From contig NZ_JABUMX010000001.1 of assembly GCF_013327855.1 (NCBI RefSeq), positions 434,001-498,000 of the forward strand: a stretch of 64,000 nt of DNA. Direction: 5' to 3'. Under the pieces are notes generated by a model. That model was not told where the DNA came from. It saw nothing but the letters and a program-made list of their open reading frames with translations, and made no database searches. This document shows, in pieces, positions 9,766 to 18,644 of the stretch. The position numbers and the translations under genes are program-made. The DNA is from Phyllobacterium pellucidum. GTDB taxonomy: Bacteria; Pseudomonadota; Alphaproteobacteria; Rhizobiales; Rhizobiaceae. Each line of letters opens with the position of its first letter. Position 1 is the stretch's first letter.

Positions 9766-9786
9766 CGTCCATCGGCGATAAACGAT
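9764..9786. promoter_or_regulatory. Candidate ArsR operator, nested dyad over the arsR-type start
   Basis: The 23 bases read ATCGT-CC-ATCG-G-CGAT-AA-ACGAT on the plus strand. Outer arms ATCGT/ACGAT and inner arms ATCG/CGAT share one centre at base 9775, and only the two 2-base spacers break the symmetry. It overlaps the ATG of the ArsR-type gene and is followed by the AT-rich ATATAAATTT. Position and symmetry fit autorepression of the arsR-exporter operon. Binding is inferred. Confidence 0.5.
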
Positions 9787-9857
9787 ATAAATTTCCAAAG
9801 CAAGCCGAAAAGTAAAAACGCTATTCCGGCTTGAGGTGCCGGAATAGCGCAATCATG

Positions 9858-11111
9858 TCACTCGACGGCCGATTTTTCCTGATCCGGCAAGGTGAAGACC
9901 TGACCGGGGAAGATCTTGTTCGGATTGCGGATCTGTTCCTTGTTGGCAAGGTAGATCGTCGTGTAGCGAACGCCCGCGCCATAGGTGCGGCGGGAAATCC
10001 GCCAGAGATTGTCGCCCCGGCGAATGATGACCGAGCCGTCGACATTCTTGAGCGGCGCTTCGCTGTTCTGCGCTGCCGGATCCGTGCCTTGCGGAACAGC
10101 GCCGGTTGCGCTGTCGCCGGGCGACGAGTCGGCAATGGCTGCGACGCGTTCACCCGCCTCGCGTTTGAACGGTACCGCCGCACGCGCGATTATGGTCATG
10201 CCATCCCGGCCCATCATTTCGGCGCGGATAATGTAATCGCCGACAGCAAGCTCCTGTACGGTCTGCAGCAGGAAGCGGCCGTTTGGCGCCGTCTTCGTCG
10301 TTCCGAGCGGATCGTCATTGGCATAGAGCTTGACTGTCGAGCCTGGCTCCGAGGTGCCGGCGATGAAAATCTTGTTGCCCTCGATCTCGACAGCCTCGAC
10401 GGCAACGAGAGCCCTCTCGGCGGGCGCGGCGGGCTTGTCGCCGGCCGGCGAGGCGTCGGTCGCCGTTGCCGTCTGCGCTTCGGCCGGTGCAGCCGGTGCC
10501 GTGGCTTGCGGAGTCGTGATCATGCGGCTCGGTTGGCCAGATTGCTCGACGAGCGCCAGCACCTGTCCGGACTTGTTTTCGGGTATGGAGACAATGGCGG
10601 TCTCAAGCGATGTCAGCGCGCTGCCATCGGGCAGTGTCGAGCGCAGCACAAGCTGATAGTCGCCGGGTTTCAACGGCGTATCGAGGGCGATGACGAAGTC
10701 GCCGGTATCTGTCGCCTTGCCGGTGCCGACGATCTGCGATCCAGACAAAAGATCGACTGTAGCGTTCTTTGCCGCCTTGCCGGCAACAACGATCGATCCG
10801 GAGGGTTCGACGCGGAGAATGTCGAAGGTGGGTCCGCTCGATGTAATCGTCGTTTCGCCTTGCGGAACCGAAGCGTCCGGCTGGGCAGCGGGCGCGCTGG
10901 CCGCAGGGAGCGTCGGGCTCTCTACCTTGGCCTCTTGTTGCGGGGCCGGTGCTGGTGCAGCGGCTGGCTGCTCTGTCTGTGCAGGACTGGTCGCAAGCGC
11001 TACGGGTTTGTCAGAAGTCGGCTCACCTGGCAGCAACGCCACGACAGCGGCGACGAGCCCAGCGGCAACGACAGTACCGAGCCCCAAAACCGCAATTTTA
11101 TTCTCGAACAT
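9858..11111 (-). CDS. LysM-domain protein with N-terminal membrane anchor
   Basis: 417-residue envelope protein. A hydrophobic segment at residues 6-28 is a signal anchor. A long Ala/Pro/Gln-rich linker follows, then three or four repeated beta-rich segments (FDILRVEPSGSIVVAGKA and similar), then a C-terminal LysM domain near 360-415 (IIRRGDNLWRISRRTYGAG, then IYLANKEQIRNP). LysM binds peptidoglycan or chitin-like glycans, so the body probably sits in the periplasm attached to the wall. No peptidase or amidase domain is visible. I recall similar proteins as LysM peptidoglycan-binding proteins in rhizobia. Role unknown. Confidence 0.85.
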   Translation of the reverse strand: MFENKIAVLGLGTVVAAGLVAAVVALLPGEPTSDKPVALATSPAQTEQPAAAPAPAPQQEAKVESPTLPAASAPAAQPDASVPQGETTITSSGPTFDILRVEPSGSIVVAGKAAKNATVDLLSGSQIVGTGKATDTGDFVIALDTPLKPGDYQLVLRSTLPDGSALTSLETAIVSIPENKSGQVLALVEQSGQPSRMITTPQATAPAAPAEAQTATATDASPAGDKPAAPAERALVAVEAVEIEGNKIFIAGTSEPGSTVKLYANDDPLGTTKTAPNGRFLLQTVQELAVGDYIIRAEMMGRDGMTIIARAAVPFKREAGERVAAIADSSPGDSATGAVPQGTDPAAQNSEAPLKNVDGSVIIRRGDNLWRISRRTYGAGVRYTTIYLANKEQIRNPNKIFPGQVFTLPDQEKSAVE

Positions 11112-11288
11112 CGTTCCCCATTCCTATTGTTCTCTTTTTGGTCTAGCGCCTTTTCGCCGTTGCTACAAGAAAACCCTTTAGATTCAGGACTAGTCTTTAG
11201 ACTTATCAAGAACAAATCGGGGGTAGCAAACTTTTGTCGCATTACTACCGCCTTGACGTTTGGCGGTGCAGGAGGCACCACTCGTCGC

Positions 11289-11894
11289 ATGAGCAAGATT
11301 CGATCCATCTGTGTCTATTGCGGGTCCTCGCCGGGCCGCGATCCGATCTACAAGCAAAGCGGCCGGCTGCTCGGCAGGTCGATTGCCGCACACGGGCTTG
11401 AACTCGTCTATGGCGGCGGCACGAAAGGCATCATGGGCGCGGTTGCGGACGGCGTCATGTCCGCGGGCGGTCGGGTAACCGGCATCATCCCGAAGTTCCT
11501 GATGAACAAGGAAGCCACCGAACACGCGCTTGGCCAGCTTTCCGAGCTGATTGTCACGGAAGACATGCACGAGCGCAAACACAAGATGTTCGAGCGCTCC
11601 GACGCCTTCGTCACGCTGCCCGGGGGCATCGGCACGGTCGAGGAGATCGTCGAGATAATGACCTGGGCCCAACTCGGGCGGCATCGCAAGCCGATGGTCT
11701 TTGCCAATGTCAACGGCTTCTGGAATCCGATGCTTGCGCTCATCGACCACATGAAGGCCGAAGGGTTCGTGCATACGTCACATTTGGTCAATCCGCTTGT
11801 GGTAGAAAACCCGGATGAGATCGTGCCGGCGATCCTCAACGCCGCTGCGCGAGGCGACCGGGAAGGCGATGGGTCGATCATCGAACGGATGTAG
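11289..11894 (+). CDS. LOG-family (TIGR00730) nucleoside-monophosphate phosphoribohydrolase
   Basis: Rossmann-fold protein of 201 residues. The LOG motif PGGIGTVEE lies at residues 111-119, with the partner glycine loop YGGGTKGIMG at 41-50. Members cleave nucleoside 5'-monophosphates (in plants and some bacteria, cytokinin ribotides) to free base and ribose phosphate. The start fits the conserved N-terminus (SICVYCGSS) and has AGGAGG about 13 bases upstream, a little far. It is divergent from the LysM gene, and the ZntB-like gene follows after 21 bases. Whether cytokinin or general nucleotide salvage is the role cannot be told. Confidence 0.87.
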   Translation: MSKIRSICVYCGSSPGRDPIYKQSGRLLGRSIAAHGLELVYGGGTKGIMGAVADGVMSAGGRVTGIIPKFLMNKEATEHALGQLSELIVTEDMHERKHKMFERSDAFVTLPGGIGTVEEIVEIMTWAQLGRHRKPMVFANVNGFWNPMLALIDHMKAEGFVHTSHLVNPLVVENPDEIVPAILNAAARGDREGDGSIIERM

Positions 11895-11915
11895 CTACGG
11901 AAAAGGGATCGATAG

Positions 11916-12917
11916 GTGGACACGAAGGCCTTGGATCCCAACAGCAAACAACTTGCCAGCGATGACTTTGTCATAAGCCACGCATTCGGTGCGGATGGCG
12001 CGCTTATCCTGCATCCTGGCGCCTCCAATCCTGCCGTATGGACCTGGAAAAGCTATGCGCTGGCCGATGCAAGAGCACGACGCAGCCTCGAAACCGACGC
12101 CACCCTGCCCGAAGCGGTACGCGAGGTTCTGCTTGCCTCCGGCGACCAATGCCAGATCAATTTCGATGATGGCTGGCTATACGGCGAATTGCCCGATCTC
12201 CAGCATGAGCACTATGGCGATCCGCGCGAACTCGGCTATTTCCGCTTTGCCTTCAATGATGGGGTCTTCATCAGCGCGCGGCGCCATCCGCTGCAGTCGG
12301 TCGACGACATACGCCAGGCGATAGGTCGGGGCAAAATCCGGCTTCCCTCGCCGCTCACCCTGTTCAATGCTGTTTTCCGGCGTTTCCTTGAACTGCTCAA
12401 GGCGGAAATCGCCAAGCTTTCGGAAACGCTCGATTCGATCGAGGATCACATTGTCGGCGAGAACTGGCAGGGCGAACGGGAGCGCCTGGTGCCGGTGCGG
12501 CGGCAGATCGTGGTCTTCCACCGCTATCTGACAGCGGCGATCAGCCTGTTTCGACATATAGACCATGCCGACCGCAGGGCCCTGCCTGAGGAGTTGGACG
12601 ATCTCATCGAGGCCCTGTCGCGGCGAGCCGAAACCCTGCATGCGGAGGGCGACCAGTTGCAGCAGCGCGCGCGTTTGCTGCAGGACGAACTGATGGCCAA
12701 GCTCACCGACCAGTCGAACCAGTTCCTGTACGTTTTGTCGGTGATGACCGCTGTTCTTTTGCCGAGCACGGTCATCAGCGGGCTTTTCGGGATGAATACC
12801 GGCGGGCTACCGCTTGCAGAAAGCGCGCACGGTTTTTGGATCATCGCTTTCATCGCGCTCGCGATTTCCGCGGCGGTTTATCTGATTGTGCGCAGGATCG
12901 GCGGGAACAGGCGTTAA
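11916..12917 (+). CDS. CorA/ZntB-type divalent metal transporter
   Basis: Pentameric channel-like transporter of 333 residues. The N-terminal two thirds is the cytoplasmic funnel with a long helical region (LKAEIAKLSETLDSIEDHI onward). Two C-terminal membrane helices follow, the first ending in the signature GMN, here as FGMNTGGLP with GLP after it as in ZntB. Zinc is therefore more likely than magnesium, but the motif alone does not decide. The start is GTG 11916. The stop overlaps the convergent rarD stop by about three bases. Confidence 0.88.
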   Translation: MDTKALDPNSKQLASDDFVISHAFGADGALILHPGASNPAVWTWKSYALADARARRSLETDATLPEAVREVLLASGDQCQINFDDGWLYGELPDLQHEHYGDPRELGYFRFAFNDGVFISARRHPLQSVDDIRQAIGRGKIRLPSPLTLFNAVFRRFLELLKAEIAKLSETLDSIEDHIVGENWQGERERLVPVRRQIVVFHRYLTAAISLFRHIDHADRRALPEELDDLIEALSRRAETLHAEGDQLQQRARLLQDELMAKLTDQSNQFLYVLSVMTAVLLPSTVISGLFGMNTGGLPLAESAHGFWIIAFIALAISAAVYLIVRRIGGNRR

Positions 12918-13870
12918 GCCGCCTTCACCTTGCGGGCTTGCTGCAACATTGACCACGTATAGATGGCAAGCGCCGTCCAGATCAGCGCAAAGGCGATGAA
13001 CTGGATATGCGAGAAAGGCTCGCCGAAGACGAAGATGGCGCTGAGGAAGACGATCGTCGGTGCGATGTACTGCATCAGTCCGATCGTCGTATAGCGCAGC
13101 AGCTTGGCGCCGAATGCATAAAGGATGAGCGGCACCGCCGTTGCCGGACCGGCGAAAAGCAGAAGGCCGACGTCGTGGGCGCTGCCATTGAAGAAGTGGC
13201 TGGTGCCCTGCGAGACGGTCCAGGCGATGAAGGCGAGCGAAGGCACTGACAAAAGCAGGACTTCAAGCATGAAACCCTGCGTTGGGCCAATCGGTAACGT
13301 CTTGCGGAAGAAGCCGTAGAAGCCAAAGCTGAAGGCAAGCACCAGCGAGATCCAGGGCAAGCCGCCGGAATAGACCGTCAAAAGGAGCACCGCGCAGGCG
13401 GCGAGCCCGACCGCCACGGCCTGCGGCTTCGACAGGCGCTCGCCAAGGAAAATGCCGCCGAGCACGACATTCACAAGCGGGTTGATGTAATAGCCGAGCG
13501 CGGTATCGATGGCGTGGCCGCTGCCGATCGCCCAAACATAGGTTCCCCAGTTGAGCGTGATGAGCGAGGCCGTCAGCATCGCCATGAAAAGCATCCGGGG
13601 CGTCGTCAAAGCGACCTTCAGATCGCCGAACAATCCGAGCCACCACAGCAGCAGGGCGGCGATGGGTACCGACCAGATGATGCGATGCGCCACCACTTCC
13701 AGCGCCGGCATATGGGCAACCGACTTCAGGTAGAACGGAAGGACGCCCCAGAGCAGATAGGCTGAGAGCGCAAAGATGAAACCCTTCTTCCCGTCGGACA
13801 TGCCGCCCGGACCTTCGGTTGTGACAAGGGCTGCGGTCACGGCGCGATTGGAAGCTATCTGTTCAGTCAT
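12914..13870 (-). CDS. rarD: RarD-type EamA-family permease
   Basis: Ten-helix inner-membrane protein of 318 residues from the RarD group of the drug/metabolite transporter superfamily. The signature start after a polar N-terminus (GFIFALSAYLLWGVLPFYLK) and WGTYVWAIGSGHAIDTALGYYINPL are typical. The transported compound is not established for the family; the name comes from chloramphenicol sensitivity in Pseudomonas. The gene stands alone, with a dyad about 60 bases upstream of its start. Confidence 0.88.
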   Translation of the reverse strand: MTEQIASNRAVTAALVTTEGPGGMSDGKKGFIFALSAYLLWGVLPFYLKSVAHMPALEVVAHRIIWSVPIAALLLWWLGLFGDLKVALTTPRMLFMAMLTASLITLNWGTYVWAIGSGHAIDTALGYYINPLVNVVLGGIFLGERLSKPQAVAVGLAACAVLLLTVYSGGLPWISLVLAFSFGFYGFFRKTLPIGPTQGFMLEVLLLSVPSLAFIAWTVSQGTSHFFNGSAHDVGLLLFAGPATAVPLILYAFGAKLLRYTTIGLMQYIAPTIVFLSAIFVFGEPFSHIQFIAFALIWTALAIYTWSMLQQARKVKAA

Positions 13871-13928
13871 GATGCGCCGACTCCTAGTCCTCGCTTCCCG
13901 GCGCGTCCATTGAATTCGGCTGATCGAT

Positions 13929-13952
13929 ACATCAAGACAGTTGATGTTTTTT
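13929..13952. promoter_or_regulatory. Dyad ACATCAA-N5-TTGATGT followed by a T-run on the plus strand
   Basis: Perfect 7-base inverted repeat (13929-13935 and 13941-13947) with TTTTTT directly after it on the plus strand. It lies in the 116-base gap between the minus-strand cimA stop and rarD start. Read on the plus strand it resembles an intrinsic terminator that would block antisense reading into cimA. On the minus strand it is placed like an operator for rarD. I cannot decide between these. Confidence 0.4.
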
Positions 13953-13986
13953 ACGGCAATTCGAACAAATTATGAGCGATTTCCAG

Positions 13987-15600
13987 CTATTCCGCGGCGA
14001 TCTTGCCAGCGAGATCGCGGTTTTTCATCAGCTTGTAGACAATGGAATCCATCAGCGCCTGAAAGGAGGCGTCGATGATGTTGTCGGAGACGCCCACCGT
14101 CCACCAGCGCGCATTGCTCGAATCCGTCGACTCGATCAGAACGCGCGTGATCGCCTCCGTGCCGCCATTGAGGATACGAACCTTGAAATCGGCGAGCACA
14201 AGATCATCGATCTCGTTCTGGTAACGGCCCATATCCTTGCGCAGCGCAAGATCGAGTGCGTTGACCGGACCATGGCCCTCGGCGACGGACATGCGGGTCT
14301 CGCCGTCGACGTCGACCTTCACCACCGCTTCCGAGACCGTCTTTATGTTGCCGTTGGCATCGAAGCGGCGTTCGACCATGCATCGAAACGAGTCGACCTT
14401 GAAGAATTCCGGGACCGTGCCAAGTGTGCGCCGGGCCAAGAGTTCGAAGCTCGCATCGGCGCCTTCGTAGGCATAGCCTTCCGCCTCATGTTCCTTGACG
14501 AGGGCAATGAGCGTGTCGAGCCGAGGATCGGATTTTGCCACGCTGATGCCGCGGCGCTCCAGCTCATTGATGAAGTTGGACTTGCCGCCCTGGTCGGAGA
14601 CCATCACCTTGCGGCGGTTGCCGACGGTCTCGGGCGGAACATGTTCGTAGGTTGCCGGCTCCTTGATGAGGGCCGAGGCATGGATGCCGGCCTTGGTCGC
14701 GAAAGCCGACGTCCCGACGAATGCGCCCTGCGGGTTGGGCGCACGGTTGAGCAATTCGTCGAAGCTGCGCGAGAGCCGCGACAGCCCCTGCAGTTTCTCC
14801 ATGCTGATGCCGGTCTCGAAGCGGTCCGCCCAGGCAGGCTTCAGCATCAGCGTCGGAATGATCGTGACGAGATTGGCATTGCCGCAACGCTCGCCGATAC
14901 CGTTGAGCGTGCCTTGCACGTGGCGCACGCCGGCATCGATCGCAGCCAGCGAGTTGGCGACCGCCTGCTCAGTGTCATTATGGGCATGAATGCCGAGATG
15001 ATCGCCGGGGATCAACTTCGCCACCTCGCGTACGATCGTCGCCACTTCTGCGGGCTGTGTACCGCCATTGGTATCGCAGAGCACGACCCAGCGCGCGCCG
15101 GCGTCATAGGCGGTTTGCGCGCAAGCGAGCGCATAGGACGGGTTGGCCTTGTAGCCGTCAAAGAAGTGCTCGCAATCGACGATGGCTTCCTTGCCGGCCT
15201 CTACAGCGGCCGTGACCGAGGCTGCGATACTTTCAAGGTTTTCGTCATTGGTGCAGCCGAGCGCCACGCGCACGTGATAGTCCCAACTCTTGCCGACGAA
15301 GCAGACCGTGTCGGCGGCGGAGCGGATCAGCGCCGTGACGCCGGGATCGTTGGAGGTGGAGACCCCTGCCCGCTTGGTCATGCCGAATGCCGCAAACTTC
15401 GCGCGCTTTGTTCGCGTCTCGCTGAAGAACGCCGTGTCGGTGGGATTGGCGCCGGGATAGCCGCCTTCGACATAATCGAAGCCGAAATCATCGAGCAAGG
15501 CGGCGATGACCTTCTTGTCCTCGACCGAAAAATCGATGCCGGGCGTCTGCTGGCCGTCGCGCAAAGTGGTGTCGAAGAGGTAGATGCGTTCCTTGGTCAC
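13987..15600 (-). CDS. cimA: Citramalate synthase
   Basis: Condenses pyruvate with acetyl-CoA to citramalate, the threonine-independent route to 2-ketobutyrate and isoleucine. It belongs to the 2-isopropylmalate synthase superfamily: DTTLRDGQQTPG at the N-terminus, the metal-binding HAHND segment (GIHAHNDTEQAVANS), and a C-terminal LeuA-type allosteric domain from about residue 400. Length (537) and the sequence around FGMTKRAG fit the CimA branch (TIGR00977) rather than LeuA. The GTG at 15600 overlaps the upstream stop (GTGA); a longer frame to 15633 lies wholly within the GFA gene. Confidence 0.88.
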   Translation of the reverse strand: MTKERIYLFDTTLRDGQQTPGIDFSVEDKKVIAALLDDFGFDYVEGGYPGANPTDTAFFSETRTKRAKFAAFGMTKRAGVSTSNDPGVTALIRSAADTVCFVGKSWDYHVRVALGCTNDENLESIAASVTAAVEAGKEAIVDCEHFFDGYKANPSYALACAQTAYDAGARWVVLCDTNGGTQPAEVATIVREVAKLIPGDHLGIHAHNDTEQAVANSLAAIDAGVRHVQGTLNGIGERCGNANLVTIIPTLMLKPAWADRFETGISMEKLQGLSRLSRSFDELLNRAPNPQGAFVGTSAFATKAGIHASALIKEPATYEHVPPETVGNRRKVMVSDQGGKSNFINELERRGISVAKSDPRLDTLIALVKEHEAEGYAYEGADASFELLARRTLGTVPEFFKVDSFRCMVERRFDANGNIKTVSEAVVKVDVDGETRMSVAEGHGPVNALDLALRKDMGRYQNEIDDLVLADFKVRILNGGTEAITRVLIESTDSSNARWWTVGVSDNIIDASFQALMDSIVYKLMKNRDLAGKIAAE

Positions 15601-16100
15601 TTGCTCGTTTCCCCGTCCCCGGCCAGCGGCCATTGATCCGTGTCATGGTCGGGATGCTGATAGGATATCATTGTTTTAAGAAATTCAGCCGATGCAGGAT
15701 CGCCTTCCGACGTATAGCCCGGCAGCGCGCCGAGATCGTCGACGTAGGGCAACTTGCCCTCAAGTCCCCATTGCAGGACAGGGGCAAGTTCCTCCGGATG
15801 ATCGAAAGCACCGATCGCCAGCGCGAGGCCGTCGGGCGCCTCATAGGTCAGCGGTGTGCCGCATTCGGCGCAAAAACCGCGCTTGACGTGATTGGACGAC
15901 CGGTAGCGCTTGGGTTCGCCGCGCGTCCACTGGAAATGGGCGCCGCGCACCGATGCAAGCGGCGCATAGAAATTGCCGAACGCCTTCTGGCACATGCGGC
16001 AATGGCAGATGGAGGTGTCGTCCACCCTGCCCTCGACGCGAAACCGAACCGCTCCGCACTGGCACCCGCCGGTGTATATGGGCTTGTTGTCAAGGCTCAT
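15597..16100 (-). CDS. GFA-family (glutathione-dependent formaldehyde-activating-like) zinc protein
   Basis: 167-residue protein of the Gfa/CENP-V fold. The zinc ligands are all present: GGCQCGAVRF, then CHCRMCQ, then CAECGTPL. Original Gfa was proposed to help join glutathione and formaldehyde; most family members have no proven substrate. Start MSLDNKPIYTGG was chosen because the domain begins there. It overlaps the DUF559 gene upstream by 11 bases and cimA downstream by 4, so the three are probably one transcript. Confidence 0.85.
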   Translation of the reverse strand: MSLDNKPIYTGGCQCGAVRFRVEGRVDDTSICHCRMCQKAFGNFYAPLASVRGAHFQWTRGEPKRYRSSNHVKRGFCAECGTPLTYEAPDGLALAIGAFDHPEELAPVLQWGLEGKLPYVDDLGALPGYTSEGDPASAEFLKTMISYQHPDHDTDQWPLAGDGETSK

Positions 16101-16473
16101 GGGCGGGGCTCCGTGCGGAAACTGTGCTGACGATATGCTGACAGACGCCATCGATATCTTGAAGCACATCGTCATTCCAAAACCGCAAAACCGTCCACCC
16201 GTCGCGGTTCAGGCGTTCGGTCCTTGCGCCGTCATACTGTTGACTATGATCTTCACCGTGTTGAGAACCGTCGAGTTCCACAACGATGCGAGCCGCAGCA
16301 CAGGCGAAATCAACGATGTAACCGGCGATTGGAACCTGCCGCTTGAACGACAAGCCCATCAGTCGGTGAGCACGGAGGCAATTCCAAAGTTTCAATTCCG
16401 GCTCGGTTTGCGCCCGCCGCATGGACTTCGCATATTGGCGGATCTTCACCGGAATTGGCGTGTGGGATGGCAT
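16090..16473 (-). CDS. DUF559 endonuclease-like protein
   Basis: 127-residue protein of the DUF559 family, which shares the restriction-endonuclease/Vsr-like fold. Visible core: RAQTEPELKLWNCLR, then FKRQVPIAGYIVDFAC, then IVVELDGSQH, then WTVLRFWNDDVL. The Glu, the Asp of IVDF and the Glu of ELDGSQH match the usual metal-binding positions. Function is not established. Such genes are common in rhizobia as scattered singletons. Its start lies 7 bases from a large inverted repeat. Confidence 0.82.
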   Translation of the reverse strand: MPSHTPIPVKIRQYAKSMRRAQTEPELKLWNCLRAHRLMGLSFKRQVPIAGYIVDFACAAARIVVELDGSQHGEDHSQQYDGARTERLNRDGWTVLRFWNDDVLQDIDGVCQHIVSTVSARSPAHEP

Positions 16474-16480
16474 GGTCAGT

Positions 16481-16640
16481 CACCCCCCTCTGTCCTGCCG
16501 GACATCTCCCCCACAAGGGGGGAGACTGAATTGTCATCGAGCGTGTCGCTCAAATGTAAACCCTGGAGATTGGCCTCAACCTCTGTAAAGGCTGGTCTCC
16601 CCCCTTGTGGGGGAGATGTCCGGCAGGACAGAGGGGGGTG
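16481..16640. repeat. Perfect 46-bp inverted repeat with 68-bp spacer
   Basis: Arms 16481-16526 and 16595-16640 are exact reverse complements over 46 bases, built from C- and G-runs around TGTCCTGCCGGACATC. It fills the gap between cysS (upstream on the minus strand) and the DUF559 gene. As RNA it would make a very stable stem that could stop cysS readthrough. The sequence type is a repeat I remember as common between genes of rhizobia and relatives (RIME-like intergenic mosaic elements). The 68-base spacer shows nothing I recognise. Confidence 0.85.
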
Positions 16641-16657
16641 CGATCCACGCCCGTCCA

Positions 16658-18106
16658 TCACCGCCTCACCTCCCAGGTCGTAACCCGCTCGCCCGTTTCA
16701 GGATCCTTGCCGTCCTTGAGCTGTATGCCCTGGTCCAGCAGTTCGGCGCGGATGCGATCGGCCTCGGCGAAGCTCTTTGCAGCAAGCAGAGCGAGCCGGT
16801 CGGCGATCTTCGCCTCGATCTCGTCCGCAAGCTCTGACGACACTGTCTCCGCCTGCAAATCGAATCCGAGAAGCGCGAAGGCGGCCCGGTAATCGCCAGG
16901 CTCGACCGCGCGCGAGCGCCGCGCCGAAGACAGCCAGTTGATCACGCTCGGCGTGGCGAGATCATCCGCAAGCAGGGCAATCACCTCATCCGGGATCGCA
17001 CCGGGTTCGGCATTGCCCACATATTCGCGCGCCTTGGCAAGAATGTTCTCCGCCTCCTCGAGCCGGCTGACGCTGAAATCGATCGGCTCGCGGTAATTGG
17101 TCATCAGCATGGCGAGGCGCAGCACGTCGCCCGGCCACTTGCGCCCGCCGAACGTTTCGGTCGCGAGAAGCTCGTTGATCGTCACGAAGTTGCCGAGGCT
17201 CTTTGCCATCTTCTGGCCCTCGACCTGCAGGAAGCCGTTATGCATCCACACATTGGCCATGCGGTCGATGCCGAGCGCGCAGCACGACTGTGCGATCTCG
17301 TTCTCGTGGTGCGGGAAAACGAGGTCGATGCCGCCGGCATGGATGTCGAAGATGTTCTTCTGCGGATCGTCGCACTGCAGTCCGCCGCCAAACGGCTCGA
17401 GCAGTTTCGCCATGGACATGGCCGAGCATTCGATATGCCAGCCGGGACGGCCAAGGCCTTCGATCCCAGCCGGTGAGGGCCAGCCTGGCTCACCCTCCCT
17501 TGACGGTTTCCACAGGACGAAATCCATCTCGTCGCGCTTGTAGGAGGCGACATCGACGCGGGCACCGGCGAGCATATCGTCGGCGGAGCGGCGCGCAAGC
17601 ATGCCGTAGCGCGGCCCCCTGGCGGCGTTCATCGCCGCCGGTGAGAACAGGACATGGCCATCGGCGACATAGGCGATGCCGCGCTCGACGAGACGGTCGA
17701 TCATTGCCACCATTTCCGCGATGTATTCCGTCGCCCGCGGCTGGGCCGTTGGCTGCAGGTTGCCAAGCGCCGCCACATCAGCCTGGAACTGGCGGTTCGT
17801 CGTCTCCGTCACCTTGCGGATCGCCTCATTGAGCGGAAGCGCCGGAAAGTCACGGGCGGCACGCGCATTGATCTTGTCGTCGACGTCGGTGATGTTGCGC
17901 ACATAGGTAACGTGGCGTTCGCCGTAGACGTGGCGCAGCAAGCGAAACAAAACGTCGAAGACGATCACCGGTCGCGCATTGCCGATGTGGGCATAGTCAT
18001 AGACAGTGGGTCCGCAAACATACATGCGCACATTGTTCGGATCGATCGGCACGAACACTTCCTTCGTGCGGGTGAGCGTGTTGTAGAGGCTCAGTTGCTG
18101 CGGCAT
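16658..18106 (-). CDS. cysS: Cysteinyl-tRNA synthetase
   Basis: Class I aminoacyl-tRNA synthetase, 482 residues. The HIGH motif is AHIGNARP, with the preceding zinc cysteine in [10 protein letters not shown]. Other zinc ligands lie in WHIECSAM and HHENE, and the KMSKS loop is KMAKSLGN. The C-terminal DALR-like anticodon-binding region runs from about residue 350. All catalytic elements are intact. It is divergent from the 55-codon reading frame at 18477, across 370 bases. Confidence 0.97.
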   Translation of the reverse strand: MPQQLSLYNTLTRTKEVFVPIDPNNVRMYVCGPTVYDYAHIGNARPVIVFDVLFRLLRHVYGERHVTYVRNITDVDDKINARAARDFPALPLNEAIRKVTETTNRQFQADVAALGNLQPTAQPRATEYIAEMVAMIDRLVERGIAYVADGHVLFSPAAMNAARGPRYGMLARRSADDMLAGARVDVASYKRDEMDFVLWKPSREGEPGWPSPAGIEGLGRPGWHIECSAMSMAKLLEPFGGGLQCDDPQKNIFDIHAGGIDLVFPHHENEIAQSCCALGIDRMANVWMHNGFLQVEGQKMAKSLGNFVTINELLATETFGGRKWPGDVLRLAMLMTNYREPIDFSVSRLEEAENILAKAREYVGNAEPGAIPDEVIALLADDLATPSVINWLSSARRSRAVEPGDYRAAFALLGFDLQAETVSSELADEIEAKIADRLALLAAKSFAEADRIRAELLDQGIQLKDGKDPETGERVTTWEVRR

Positions 18107-18476
18107 GGCGGTGTGCTCAAATCTCGGGTTTCAACATCAAACGCATATCATTCCACTGGTCTGGCGACCGGTGCGTTTCACATCTTTTGCTGAATTTTGA
18201 GACGAAAACGGCCGGGCCAGCGCAGTGCTAGCTGATAATGATCCGACAGGTAATAATGATGGTTACGGGCAACGTTTTCATGGCCGCATTTATGATCGAC
18301 TGCGCGCCGATCGTCAAGCGTATCGCCGCGAAACGCGGGTGTTGCATTTTTGCCTGCTTCCTCGTGGTTAATCCATCTTAACCGAATAGCCCAAAATCCT
18401 CCCGGAAAGTGCCTTTTTTCCGGCTCATTTGACCGGGAATCCTGACTTATCCGAAAAAGGGGATAGGACCAGACCC
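18107..18476. other. 370-base intergenic region between cysS and a small gene
   Basis: Divergent gap that must hold the cysS promoter. Reading frames through it are rich in Arg, Trp and Cys and look non-coding. The only structure I see is a perfect dyad GGTTAA-N6-TTAACC at 18366-18383, about 95 bases before the 55-residue frame. It resembles but does not match a CtrA site (TTAA-N7-TTAA), because its spacer is 6. No tRNA or riboswitch fold was recognised. Confidence 0.4.
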
Positions 18477-18644
18477 ATGAACACCATCCAGCAGACGGCA
18501 AAGCCGCGCGAAAGCGTCCGCGCCGAGAATCTCGTTGCCAAATATAATGCCATCGGCCCCGCCGCGATCCTTGCCGCGGTGCTGAGCACCGTGCGCAAGC
18601 GTCCGCAGCTGAAGCTTGCTTCAATTGTGCAGGAAACGGACTAA
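18477..18644 (+). CDS. Small hypothetical protein, 55 residues
   Basis: Short open frame with normal residue composition, NTIQQTAKPRESVRAENLVA to the end LASIVQETD. One amphipathic/hydrophobic helix is likely at residues 25-42 (IGPAAILAAVLSTVRK). No membrane signal or known motif. A GGGGATAGGA stretch precedes the ATG but at a long spacing. Its end overlaps the convergent LysE gene by 24 bases. I think it is real from its composition but do not recognise it. Confidence 0.45.
   Translation: MNTIQQTAKPRESVRAENLVAKYNAIGPAAILAAVLSTVRKRPQLKLASIVQETD

Noticed and set aside
11199..11212. AGTCT-TT-AGACT near the LOG gene as an operator
   Set aside because: Short palindrome in an AT-rich divergent gap; no further copy or adjacent regulator supports it.
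16476..16661. 61-codon frame within the 46-bp inverted repeat
   Set aside because: Translation of repeat DNA (SPLVGEMSGRTEGG type), a known false gene in rhizobial genomes.
18178..18624. 148-codon minus-strand frame upstream of cysS
   Set aside because: Covers the intergenic region and the opposite strand of the small gene; Cys/Trp/Arg-rich with no conserved-looking segment.
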